DNA from: an uncultured Treponema sp.
GTDB lineage: Bacteria > Spirochaetota > Spirochaetia > Treponematales > Treponemataceae
Assembly (NCBI GenBank): GCA_937885235.1
Contig: CAKZZK010000024.1
Location: 1-5,213 of the forward strand
DNA length: 5,213 nt
Direction: 5' to 3'
Part shown: one piece after another, positions 1 to 5,213 of the stretch
Numbering within the stretch: position 1 is the first letter of the stretch
How the letters are laid out: each line of letters opens with the position of its first letter
Notes under the pieces: generated by a model
Told to the model about the DNA's origin: nothing
Databases searched by the model: none
What the model saw: the letters and a program-made list of their open reading frames with translations, nothing else
Translations under genes and position numbers: made by a program

Positions 1-1
1 T

Positions 2-1483
2 GGATGGACTATTCGCTGGATTTATGCCAGATTTCAACTTTCCGCGTCGGAACAACGTGCCGAGCGCGTTAGACAAGATGCCATAAAGGAAGCCGAAGCT
101 CAGAAAAAAGAGATTCTGCTACAAGCAAAGGAACAACTCATTCAGGACCGAAACCAGCAGGAACGGGAGAATCGTGAACGCCGCAAGGAATTGCAGTCTT
201 ATGAAAACCGTGTTGCCAAAAAAGAAGAGCTTTTGGAGCAGCGCAGTCAGGATTTTGACAAAAGGGAAAAAGACTTTGCGGGGCGTATTGCGGAGATGAG
301 TAAGCGGGAGCAGGCGCTCTCTGCGAAGGAAGAGGGGCTCCGACAAGAGCTGGAGCACATTTCAGGGCTTACCGCAGATGAGGCAAAGGCGCTCATCATC
401 AAGAGCCTTGAAAATGATGCCCGCCATGACGCACAGGTTCTGCTCAACAAGATTGATCAGGAAGCCCAGTTCGTTGCGGACAAAAAGGCTCAGGAAATCC
501 TCGTTGCGACAATCCAGAGGCTTGCCACGGAGACGACCGGCGAGCTGACAGTCGCCACTGTTTCCCTGCCGAGCGATGAAATGAAGGGGCGCATCATTGG
601 CCGTGAAGGACGCAATATCCGCACCCTTGAAACGCTTACCGGCGTGGATATCATCATCGATGATACGCCTGAGGCTGTGGTCATCAGCTGCTTTGACCCC
701 GTGCGAAAGGAGATTGCCCGCGTAGCCCTCGAACGGCTCATCACCGACGGACGCATCCATCCTGCGCGCATTGAAGAGATCGTGCAGAAGGTAACGAGGG
801 AAATCCAGCAGAAGATTTACGAAGAGGGAGAACGCGCCCTCTTTGACCTCGGCATCCACAACATGAGTCAGGAAGGCGTCCGTGCAATCGGAAGGCTGTA
901 TTTCCGTACTAGTTACGGGCAGAGCGTCCTTACCCACTCCAAGGAAGTGGCGGAAATTGCCAGTATGCTTGCTGCAGAAGTTGGTGCAAATCGCGAACTT
1001 GCAAAGCGTGCCGCGTTGCTGCATGACATCGGCAAGGGGGCTGAGTCTGACAGCGACCAGAACCATGCCGAAGCCGGTGCGGATATGGCGCGCAAGATGG
1101 GAGAGGAACCGCGCATTGTGAATGCCATCGCGGCACATCACAATGACGTAGAGCCGCAGACCATCGAAGCGGTGCTTGTCCAAATTGCCGATGCCATCAG
1201 TGCAGCCCGTCCGGGAGCCAGGCGCGAGACCGTGGACAACTACATCAAGCGTCTGGAAAATCTGGAAGAGACTGCGAAGAAGTTCAGCGGTGTGGAACAA
1301 GCGTATGCAATACAGGCAGGCCGAGAGCTGAGGATACTCGTCAACAACGAGAAGATTCCTGACGACCACGTAAAGCACCTTGCCAAGCAGATCGCCAAGC
1401 AGATCGAAACGGATTTGCAGTATCCGGGACGCATCAAGATTACAATGATTCGTGAAACACGGATTATCGAATACGCCCGATAA
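2..1483 (+). CDS. rny: Ribonuclease Y (RNase Y), 5'-partial
   Basis: RNase Y is the membrane-anchored endoribonuclease that starts mRNA decay in many Firmicutes. The frame stays open to the left edge, so the start is outside the window. 493 residues are visible; the family is about 520, so roughly 15-25 residues (the N-terminal membrane anchor) are missing. An internal TTG at 191 is not the start, because coding similarity continues upstream. In fragment numbering, residues about 15-125 are a charged coiled coil rich in E, K, R and Q. A KH RNA-binding domain follows with its GxxG loop GREG at 200-203 (599-610), inside GRIIGREGRNIR. The HD phosphohydrolase domain has His312, the HD pair His341-Asp342 (1022-1027), His379-His380 and Asp397, the expected metal-ligand pattern. 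The C-terminus IRETRIIEYAR is typical. The gene ends in tandem stops (TAATAA, 1481-1486) and then a hairpin. All key residues are present, so I see it as functional. Confidence 0.97.
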   Translation, partial: GWTIRWIYARFQLSASEQRAERVRQDAIKEAEAQKKEILLQAKEQLIQDRNQQERENRERRKELQSYENRVAKKEELLEQRSQDFDKREKDFAGRIAEMSKREQALSAKEEGLRQELEHISGLTADEAKALIIKSLENDARHDAQVLLNKIDQEAQFVADKKAQEILVATIQRLATETTGELTVATVSLPSDEMKGRIIGREGRNIRTLETLTGVDIIIDDTPEAVVISCFDPVRKEIARVALERLITDGRIHPARIEEIVQKVTREIQQKIYEEGERALFDLGIHNMSQEGVRAIGRLYFRTSYGQSVLTHSKEVAEIASMLAAEVGANRELAKRAALLHDIGKGAESDSDQNHAEAGADMARKMGEEPRIVNAIAAHHNDVEPQTIEAVLVQIADAISAARPGARRETVDNYIKRLENLEETAKKFSGVEQAYAIQAGRELRILVNNEKIPDDHVKHLAKQIAKQIETDLQYPGRIKITMIRETRIIEYAR

Positions 1484-1488
1484 TAAAG

Positions 1489-1522
1489 AAAAAGCCCGTG
1501 CTATCAATGCACGCGCTTTTTT
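1489..1522. terminator. Bidirectional intrinsic terminator between rny and asd
   Basis: A 13-position stem pairs 1489-1501 (AAAAAGCCCGTGC) with 1509-1521 (GCACGCGCTTTTT), with one C-C mismatch (1496/1514) and a 7-nt loop TATCAAT. On the plus strand it ends in six T's, starting 5 nt after the rny stop codon. On the minus strand the transcript of asd meets the same stem about 32 nt after its stop and ends in five T's followed by CTTTATT. The genes converge, so one A-tract/stem/T-tract element can serve both. The structure is read directly; its activity is inferred. Confidence 0.85.
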
Positions 1523-1553
1523 AGGCTTTATAGCTTGACTGATTTACTGAACT

Positions 1554-2648
1554 TTAATCGAAATATCCTTTCGCCTTTAACAGCTCCGCATTTAAAATGC
1601 CACCAAGGGCTGCACCGCGCTTGGTGTTGTGGCTGAGGGCGACAAATTTCACGTCAAAGACATTGCACTTGCGCAAGCGTCCTATCACGCATGCCATGCC
1701 CTTTTCCGTCTCACGATCGCGGCGCGGCTGAGGACGGTTTTCCTCATGACGCACGACAATCGGATGTTCAGGCGCAGAGGGAAGTTTTAATTCCTGCGGC
1801 ACGGAAACAAACGATGTCCATACACGCTCAATTTCGGCAAGGCTCGGCTTTTTAGCTTCGGGGAGGTCAAATTCGAGGCTCACTGTTGCTGTGTGTCCAT
1901 CAACCACCGCGACACGGGTGCAGGTGGAACTGACAAGCGGGAAAGCTGCATTTACAATCTTTCCATCTGAAAGAGAGCCGAGAATTTTAAGGCATTCGCG
2001 CTCAGTTTTTTCCTCTTCACCCGAAATATACGGGACGATGTTGTCTATCATATCAAAGCTGGGAACTCCGGGATAGCCTGCCCCGCTCACCGCCTGCAAG
2101 GTGGTCACTATCATGCGCTTCACCGGATAGCCTGCCTTGATGAGTGCGTAGAGAGGCATCATATAGGTCTGCAAAGAGCAGTTTGGCTTGACGGCGATGA
2201 AGCCTTCTTTCCAACCGTGGTGCAGACGCTGGTCCTTGATGACATCAATGTGGTCGCTGTTTATCTCAGGAATAAGCATGGGTACATCTTCCGTCCAACG
2301 GTTCGCGCTCGCATTGCTTACCACGGGAATGCCCTCTGCTGCATAGCGCTCTTCGAGAGCCTTGATTTCATTCTTGCCCATTTCAAGTGCACTGAATACA
2401 AAACGGCACTTACCCAAAGCAAGCTTTTCGTCATTGGCATCTTGAACAATCAGTCCTGCTACTGCGGCAGGAATGTCCGCGCCGATGAGCCAGCGGTTTG
2501 CCACTGCCTCGCTGTATGGCTTTCCGGCACTGCGGGGAGAGGCGGCTACGTATGTTACCTCGAACCACGGGTGATCTTCCAAAAGCTTGATATATCTCTG
2601 CCCCACCATACCGGTGGCACCCAATACCCCTACGGGAATCTTGCTCAT
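1554..2648 (-). CDS. asd: Aspartate-semialdehyde dehydrogenase, archaeal/fungal type
   Basis: The enzyme reduces L-aspartyl-4-phosphate to L-aspartate-4-semialdehyde with NADPH, the branch-point substrate for diaminopimelate, lysine, threonine and methionine. The protein has 364 residues. An N-terminal Rossmann fold carries GATGMVG (residues 10-16). The catalytic cysteine is Cys157 in KPNCSLQ. Further family signatures are SNASANRW (111-118), QAVSGAGYPGVPS (185-197), the substrate-binding arginine Arg245, and the catalytic histidine His252 in VVDGHT. Together with the C-terminal HNTKRGAALGG-ILNAE segment (340-355), these match the methanogen/fungal subfamily rather than the E. coli or Bacillus type. 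Start ATG is preceded by AAGGA (2657-2661) with an 8-nt spacer. The gene lies 24 bp after dapA and is very probably cotranscribed with it, ending at the shared hairpin with rny. Catalytic residue roles come from the family, not from this sequence alone. Confidence 0.96.
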   Translation of the reverse strand: MSKIPVGVLGATGMVGQRYIKLLEDHPWFEVTYVAASPRSAGKPYSEAVANRWLIGADIPAAVAGLIVQDANDEKLALGKCRFVFSALEMGKNEIKALEERYAAEGIPVVSNASANRWTEDVPMLIPEINSDHIDVIKDQRLHHGWKEGFIAVKPNCSLQTYMMPLYALIKAGYPVKRMIVTTLQAVSGAGYPGVPSFDMIDNIVPYISGEEEKTERECLKILGSLSDGKIVNAAFPLVSSTCTRVAVVDGHTATVSLEFDLPEAKKPSLAEIERVWTSFVSVPQELKLPSAPEHPIVVRHEENRPQPRRDRETEKGMACVIGRLRKCNVFDVKFVALSHNTKRGAALGGILNAELLKAKGYFD

Positions 2649-2672
2649 ATAAATTTTCCTTCTCTAATATTG

Positions 2673-3578
2673 CTACAAATTACAAGTCTGCAATGCAGCC
2701 TTGATAATTTCCTTTGCCTCCGGCTTGGGCTCCACGAGGGGCAGCCTGCAGGAACCGGCTGGCAAGCCTTTCACATTCATGGCATATTTAATGCATGAGG
2801 GGTTGCCGTCGCAGAATGCCGCACGAAAGAACGGCTGCAGGCGATAGTGAATCTTGCGTGCCGCACCAAAGTCTCCCTTTAAGCAGTCATGCGCTAACTC
2901 TGTCATAAGCGCGGGACAGAGGTTTGTGACGACGGAGATGATGCCGTCTCCCCCTGCCGCAATGAGGGGAAGCGTAAGGCTGTCATCACCGCTGAGCACG
3001 GCAAAATCGGGATGTTTGGAAACAACTTTCTCTATCACTTCCATCATCTGGCTGATGCTGCCGCTCGCTTCCTTTACACCCGCAATATTTGGCAAATCAG
3101 CGATGCGCTGCAGCAGCGGTACGGAGATATTTTTGCCGGTGCGTCCCTGGATATTATAGACGAGGATAGGTATACCGACTTTTGAAACAGCCTCAAAATG
3201 GCGGAATATGCCCTCGTCGCTCGGCTTATTATAATAGGGGGTTACAACAAGCGCATAGTCGGCACCGAATTTCTTGGCGCGTTCCACATAGCGTACGGCA
3301 TCGCGGGTATTATTGCTGCCCGCTCCTGCAATAAACTTTACCTGCGCATTGTGGTCGGCATTCCATTTGCCGACAAGGGTTTTGACAATGTCGAGGATTT
3401 TGTCTTCCTCGTCCTCATCAAGGGTCGGCGTCTCGCTCGTCGTCCCCAATGGTAAAAGCCCGTCAATTCCCTGTTCCAGCTGGAACAGGACATTCTTCTG
3501 GAACCCTTCATAATCCACAGAACCATCTGCGGTCATGGGGGTAATCATTGCAGTGAAAGAGCCTTGCAGTTTTGCCAT
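2673..3578 (-). CDS. dapA: 4-hydroxy-tetrahydrodipicolinate synthase
   Basis: DapA condenses pyruvate with aspartate-4-semialdehyde, the first committed step to diaminopimelate and lysine; it is a cytosolic TIM-barrel aldolase, usually a tetramer. The 301-residue length is normal. By hand alignment to the E. coli enzyme, the Schiff-base lysine is Lys169 in GVKEASGS, the proton-relay residues are Thr46/Thr47 and Tyr141 with Tyr115 from the neighbouring subunit (PYYN), and the carboxylate-binding arginine is Arg146 in NIQGRTG. The usual GTTGES segment reads GTTSET here, and the common ETNPIPVK segment is CDGNPSCIK, so this is a divergent subgroup with the catalytic set intact. It lies directly before asd, which makes its substrate and supports DapA over another member of the superfamily such as N-acetylneuraminate lyase. 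Start ATG follows GAGGAG (3586-3591) with a 7-nt spacer. An upstream promoter and structured leader suggest its own transcript. Confidence 0.95.
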   Translation of the reverse strand: MAKLQGSFTAMITPMTADGSVDYEGFQKNVLFQLEQGIDGLLPLGTTSETPTLDEDEEDKILDIVKTLVGKWNADHNAQVKFIAGAGSNNTRDAVRYVERAKKFGADYALVVTPYYNKPSDEGIFRHFEAVSKVGIPILVYNIQGRTGKNISVPLLQRIADLPNIAGVKEASGSISQMMEVIEKVVSKHPDFAVLSGDDSLTLPLIAAGGDGIISVVTNLCPALMTELAHDCLKGDFGAARKIHYRLQPFFRAAFCDGNPSCIKYAMNVKGLPAGSCRLPLVEPKPEAKEIIKAALQTCNL

Positions 3579-3599
3579 AGTGAAACTCCTCTAATAATG

Positions 3600-3664
3600 C
3601 CAATTCTTGCACTAACAGGAATTGGAGGGCTTCTGTCAAATCACACAGAGATTTTACGAAGCCC
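3600..3664 (-). promoter_or_regulatory. Two adjacent stem-loops in the dapA leader
   Basis: Two perfect 7-bp inverted repeats lie one base apart just upstream of the dapA ribosome binding site. Read on the minus strand, the first is GGGCTTC (3658-3664) with GAAGCCC (3627-3633) around a 24-nt loop; a 5-bp inner pairing TCTGT/ACAGA (3645-3649 with 3632-3636) shares part of its 3' arm. The second is CCAATTC (3619-3625) with GAATTGG (3600-3606) around a 12-nt loop. It ends 8 nt before the GAGGAG Shine-Dalgarno. No run of T's follows, so neither is a classical terminator. They may affect translation or mRNA stability of dapA-asd; that is inference. The leader is far too short for a lysine riboswitch (about 170 nt or more) and has no recognisable T-box. 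Confidence 0.45.
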
Positions 3665-3677
3665 GTTATGCGCAAGT

Positions 3678-3706
3678 ATTACATATTTATGCAAAATAAT
3701 CAACAA
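3678..3706 (-). promoter_or_regulatory. Candidate promoter for dapA-asd
   Basis: On the minus strand, TTGTTG (3701-3706; 3 of 6 consensus -35 bases) is followed after 17 bp by TGTAAT (3678-3683; 5 of 6 -10 bases). An overlapping alternative is TTGATT with TAATAC and a 16-bp spacer. Either would start transcription near 3670 and give a leader of about 90 nt before the dapA ATG that contains both stem-loops. The AT-rich setting and the intergenic position between rnc and dapA favour a promoter here. The -35 match is weak, so confidence is limited. Confidence 0.4.
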
Positions 3707-3734
3707 TTTTTCTTTATTAGCAACAACTAATAGC

Positions 3735-4490
3735 TCACAGCGGGAACGGAGTATCGATACCCAGTGCCAGGCATGCTTCCCGCGCGGCTGCTTGTTCTGC
3801 GCTCTTTTTGTTTTTGCCATTGGCGGGACCATAGCGCACGTCTCCGAGGTACACGAGCATAGAGAAAGTCCTGTCATGGTCAGGACCGGAGACCTTTACG
3901 AGTTCGTAGCGGGGATTATCCTGATAGATACGCTGGTAATATTCCTGCAAGATGGATTTATAGTTTTTTTCGCCCTTGTCATCCTGCACTATGCGGATTT
4001 CCGGGACAACTAGGCTTAGCACGAACTTTTCCGCCGCCGCATAGCCTGAATCAATGTACAGCGCACCTATGACGGCTTCCACAGCGTCAGCAAGGATGGC
4101 ATTTTTCTTTCTGCCGCCAGAAAGCTCTTCGCCCCTGCCGAGTATGAGATATCTGTCTATATGCAGTTTTTCCTTTGCAATGCGGGCAAGCGCTTGTTCG
4201 CTCACGACGGAGGACTTGATTTTGCTCAGGTCGCCTTCAGGGTTTTCCATATCCTTGTACAGGAATGCCGCTGTGGCAAGACCAAGCACGCTGTCGCCCA
4301 AAAATTCAAGCCTCTCGTTATTATAATGCTGGTATGCCGTGTTTTCATTTGAATAAGAGCGATGGTGAAACGCCAAGTCGAGGATAAAGAGATCCCTAAA
4401 ATGCAAACGCTGCTGCCTGCAGAATGATTCAAGTTCTTTCTTTCGTGCTGGCTCCAGCTTCCGCCCTTGCTTTTTGTGCTGTCTGTACAT
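3735..4490 (-). CDS. rnc: Ribonuclease III
   Basis: RNase III cuts double-stranded RNA and matures the rRNA precursor. I place the start at the ATG at 4488-4490 (251 residues), because AGGTGG (4497-4502) lies 6 nt before it; the in-frame GTG at 4494-4496 directly abuts that sequence and is not usable. Numbered from this ATG, the catalytic domain has the signature NERLEFLGDSVL starting at residue 58. Its acidic metal-binding residues are Glu59 and Asp66, with Asp135 and Glu138 in LADAVEAVIG. A C-terminal double-stranded-RNA-binding domain runs from about residue 176 (NYKSILQEYYQ) to 245, with the GKNKKSAEQAAAREA segment that contacts RNA. The length is slightly above the E. coli enzyme (226) because of a basic N-terminal extension, common in Firmicutes. 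acpP lies 83 bp upstream, with a terminator-like hairpin between them. Confidence 0.96.
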   Translation of the reverse strand: MYRQHKKQGRKLEPARKKELESFCRQQRLHFRDLFILDLAFHHRSYSNENTAYQHYNNERLEFLGDSVLGLATAAFLYKDMENPEGDLSKIKSSVVSEQALARIAKEKLHIDRYLILGRGEELSGGRKKNAILADAVEAVIGALYIDSGYAAAEKFVLSLVVPEIRIVQDDKGEKNYKSILQEYYQRIYQDNPRYELVKVSGPDHDRTFSMLVYLGDVRYGPANGKNKKSAEQAAAREACLALGIDTPFPL

Positions 4491-4496
4491 TTTCAC

Positions 4497-4502
4497 CCAC
4501 CT
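4497..4502 (-). promoter_or_regulatory. Shine-Dalgarno that fixes the rnc start
   Basis: Reading on the minus strand, AGGTGG matches the AGGAGG consensus at five of six positions. It sits 6 nt upstream of ATG 4488-4490 and has no spacing at all to the in-frame GTG at 4494-4496. This favours the ATG and shortens the protein by two residues compared with the longest reading frame. Confidence 0.75.
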
Positions 4503-4511
4503 GTTTAAAAC

Positions 4512-4545
4512 AAAAAAAGCACAGCAGACAAAGTACTGTGCTTTT
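4512..4545 (-). terminator. Intrinsic terminator or attenuator between acpP and rnc
   Basis: On the minus strand AAAAGCACAG (4536-4545) pairs perfectly over 10 bp with CTGTGCTTTT (4515-4524) around an 11-nt loop, and the transcript ends in seven T's (4512-4518). It begins 28 nt after the acpP stop codon, the usual place for a terminator of an rpmF-acpP transcript. The T-tract ends only 9 nt before the rnc Shine-Dalgarno, so it may work as a partial terminator that lowers rnc expression relative to acpP. The hairpin itself is certain; its strength is inferred. Confidence 0.85.
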
Positions 4546-4573
4546 CCCTATTCAAGCTTCTCTTGACTAGAAT

Positions 4574-4816
4574 TTATTTCTGCTGAGACTTGATGAAGTC
4601 GTAAGCATCCTTCACGCTTTCAAATTCATTTGCTTTTTCATCAGGAATCTGGATACCTGTTTCTTCTTCGATAGCATACACCAGTTCATAGGTATCAAGG
4701 CTGTCTGCACCGAGATCACCACGGAATGTAGCTTCCAGCGTTACCTTTGAAGGATCAATCTCCAGCTTCTCAGCAATGATTTTCTGCATCTTAGCAAATA
4801 ATTCGTCTTCTGCCAT
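4574..4816 (-). CDS. acpP: Acyl carrier protein
   Basis: This small acidic cytosolic protein carries growing fatty-acid chains on a 4'-phosphopantetheine arm. It has 80 residues, the usual length. The attachment serine is Ser39 in LGADSLDTYEL, matching the family DSL motif (normally DSLD.VEL; Thr-Tyr replaces the more usual residue pair before Glu-Leu). The flanking helices are rich in Glu and Asp, as expected for docking to basic patches on partner enzymes. The C-terminal ESVKDAYDFIKS also fits. Start ATG follows AGGAG (4823-4827) at 6 nt. The gene lies 22 bp after rpmF, so the two are almost surely cotranscribed, and a strong hairpin follows. No other fatty-acid gene is in the window. It is more likely the primary fatty-acid carrier than a polyketide or D-alanyl carrier, since it sits between rpmF and rnc. 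Confidence 0.96.
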   Translation of the reverse strand: MAEDELFAKMQKIIAEKLEIDPSKVTLEATFRGDLGADSLDTYELVYAIEEETGIQIPDEKANEFESVKDAYDFIKSQQK

Positions 4817-4838
4817 TGTTTTCTCCTAGCAATTAAAT

Positions 4839-5027
4839 TTAGCCGTTTACTTCAGGAGTAATCACCTGACGGCCTTTATAAAAACCGCATTTCGGACACA
4901 CATGGTGCTGCATAATCAAGTTGCCACAGTTGGCACACTCAACTAAGTGGGGAGCCTTAAGGCGCATATTGACAAAACGCCTGTTCTTTGTTACGGCTTT
5001 TGAAGTTTTTGATCTTGGTACTGCCAT
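4839..5027 (-). CDS. rpmF: 50S ribosomal protein L32 (bL32), zinc-binding form
   Basis: A component of the large ribosomal subunit. The protein has 62 residues, with the typical basic start MAVPRSKTSKAVTKNRR and then a zinc ribbon: Cys31-x2-Cys34 (CANC) and Cys44-x2-Cys47 (CPKC). All four cysteines are present, so this is the zinc-containing C+ form and not the zinc-independent paralogue some bacteria make under zinc starvation. Start ATG is preceded by GAGGT (5036-5040) with an 8-nt spacer. It is the first gene after a tandem promoter region and leads into acpP after 22 bp. Confidence 0.97.
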   Translation of the reverse strand: MAVPRSKTSKAVTKNRRFVNMRLKAPHLVECANCGNLIMQHHVCPKCGFYKGRQVITPEVNG

Positions 5028-5075
5028 AGTATATAACCTCGCTATAAAATTTCAGTCATCTGTATAACGTCGTTC

Positions 5076-5105
5076 ATAATACTACAGATTCCCGTTTGAT
5101 GTCAA
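5076..5105 (-). promoter_or_regulatory. Proximal promoter (P2) of rpmF-acpP
   Basis: On the minus strand a perfect TTGACA (5100-5105) is followed after 18 bp by TATTAT (5076-5081; 5 of 6 consensus bases). Transcription would begin near 5069, giving a leader of about 41 nt before the rpmF ATG. Its -35 box coincides with the expected start-site area of the distal promoter, so the two may interfere with each other. Confidence 0.65.
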
Positions 5106-5138
5106 TCATTATACCGATTTTAATCTCTTTGTCAATCA
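5100..5138. repeat. 9-bp direct repeat covering both rpmF -35 boxes
   Basis: The minus-strand sequence TGATTGACA occurs exactly at 5130-5138 and again at 5100-5108, a 30-bp period, close to three helical turns. Each copy contains one -35 hexamer plus three upstream bases. Part of the match follows simply from both being consensus -35 boxes; the three extra bases are what make it notable. Confidence 0.6.
5108..5135 (-). promoter_or_regulatory. Distal promoter (P1) of rpmF-acpP, perfect consensus
   Basis: On the minus strand TTGACA (5130-5135) and TATAAT (5108-5113) both match the housekeeping sigma-factor consensus at six of six positions, with a 16-bp spacer, slightly shorter than the ideal 17. 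The predicted start is near 5101. Such a strong element fits a ribosomal protein and acyl carrier protein operon. Confidence 0.8.
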
Positions 5139-5150
5139 ATAAAATGACAA
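5129..5150. repeat. Inverted repeat overlapping the P1 -35 box
   Basis: TTGTCA (5129-5134) and TGACAA (5145-5150) are perfect 6-bp arms separated by 10 bp. The arm at 5129-5134 overlaps the -35 hexamer of the distal rpmF promoter at 5130-5135. A dimeric regulator could use such a site, but the arms are short, the surroundings are AT-rich, and it does not resemble the FapR operator known from Firmicutes lipid genes. Confidence 0.3.
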
Positions 5151-5213
5151 TTTATCAATTTTTATTATTCGTAAGGGAATTTGTCGCAAGAATTCGAAAG
5201 CGACTTTGTCGTA

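Noticed and set aside
362..1507. A 381-codon open frame on the minus strand, opposite rny
   Set aside because: It lies wholly over the well-supported RNase Y gene, its translation shows no recognisable domain, and it runs through the rny terminator hairpin. It is an antisense shadow of the codon pattern of rny.
2217..2798. A 193-codon open frame on the plus strand
   Set aside because: It overlaps both asd and dapA in antisense, crosses their junction, and shows no motif or ribosome binding site; a shadow frame.
3713..3732. TATTAG/CTAATA hairpin just after the rnc stop codon, considered as an rnc terminator
   Set aside because: Only 6 A/T-rich base pairs with no proper T-tract after it on the minus strand; too weak to call a terminator.
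3579..3734. Lysine riboswitch or T-box upstream of dapA
   Set aside because: The region is too short for the lysine aptamer once the promoter is placed, and no T-box sequence or terminator/antiterminator pair can be found.
3564..4013. A 149-codon plus-strand frame covering the dapA-rnc gap and the end of rnc
   Set aside because: Most of it is antisense to rnc, and its first part runs through the dapA leader and candidate promoter. The hydrophobic stretches arise from the reverse complement of rnc, not from a real membrane protein.
5183..5204. GTCGC/GCGAC inverted repeat near the right edge, considered as a terminator or operator
   Set aside because: Only 5-bp arms with a 12-nt loop and no T-tract; the likely gene it would belong to is outside the window.
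5136..5213. Minus-strand frame open to the right edge (25 codons), considered as the tail of an upstream gene such as a yceD-like gene
   Set aside because: It has no recognisable protein motif, is AT-rich and low in complexity, and its stop falls next to the -35 box of the distal promoter. All three minus-strand frames stop within this stretch, so no gene end can be supported.

Overview
This window reads as an ordinary chromosomal stretch of a Gram-positive-lineage (Bacillota/Firmicutes) bacterium. The main reasons are a full-type RNase Y gene, an rpmF-acpP-rnc cluster, strong purine-rich ribosome binding sites before every gene with a visible start, and sigma-A-like promoters. The moderate GC content and the dapA/asd types would suit an anaerobic lineage such as the Negativicutes, but that placement is a guess and cannot be proved from the sequence. 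There are no mobile elements, CRISPR arrays, tRNAs or rRNAs.

Layout. Positions 2-1483 (+) hold the RNase Y gene (rny), which lacks only its extreme N-terminus beyond the left edge. A hairpin at 1489-1522 lies between it and the convergent asd gene and can terminate transcription from both sides. On the minus strand, read right to left, are rpmF (ribosomal protein L32), acpP (acyl carrier protein), a strong terminator-like hairpin, rnc (RNase III), a 156-bp intergenic region, dapA (4-hydroxy-tetrahydrodipicolinate synthase) and asd (aspartate-semialdehyde dehydrogenase of the archaeal/fungal type). The region right of rpmF (5028-5213) carries two overlapping consensus-like promoters and no supportable gene.

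Functionally there are three groups. rny and rnc are the two main RNA-cleaving enzymes of such bacteria: single-strand-specific decay initiation and double-strand processing. rpmF and acpP link translation and fatty-acid synthesis. In many Firmicutes rpmF, the fatty-acid genes, acpP and rnc form one longer cluster; here the genes usually found between rpmF and acpP are absent. dapA and asd, 24 bp apart, form a small operon for the two steps that commit aspartate carbon to diaminopimelate (peptidoglycan) and lysine; Asd acts first and DapA second.

Nothing here amounts to a new biological system. The points most worth checking are regulatory: a terminator just before rnc with no room for another promoter, a two-hairpin leader before dapA that is not a recognisable lysine riboswitch, and a promoter pair before rpmF built around a 9-bp direct repeat.
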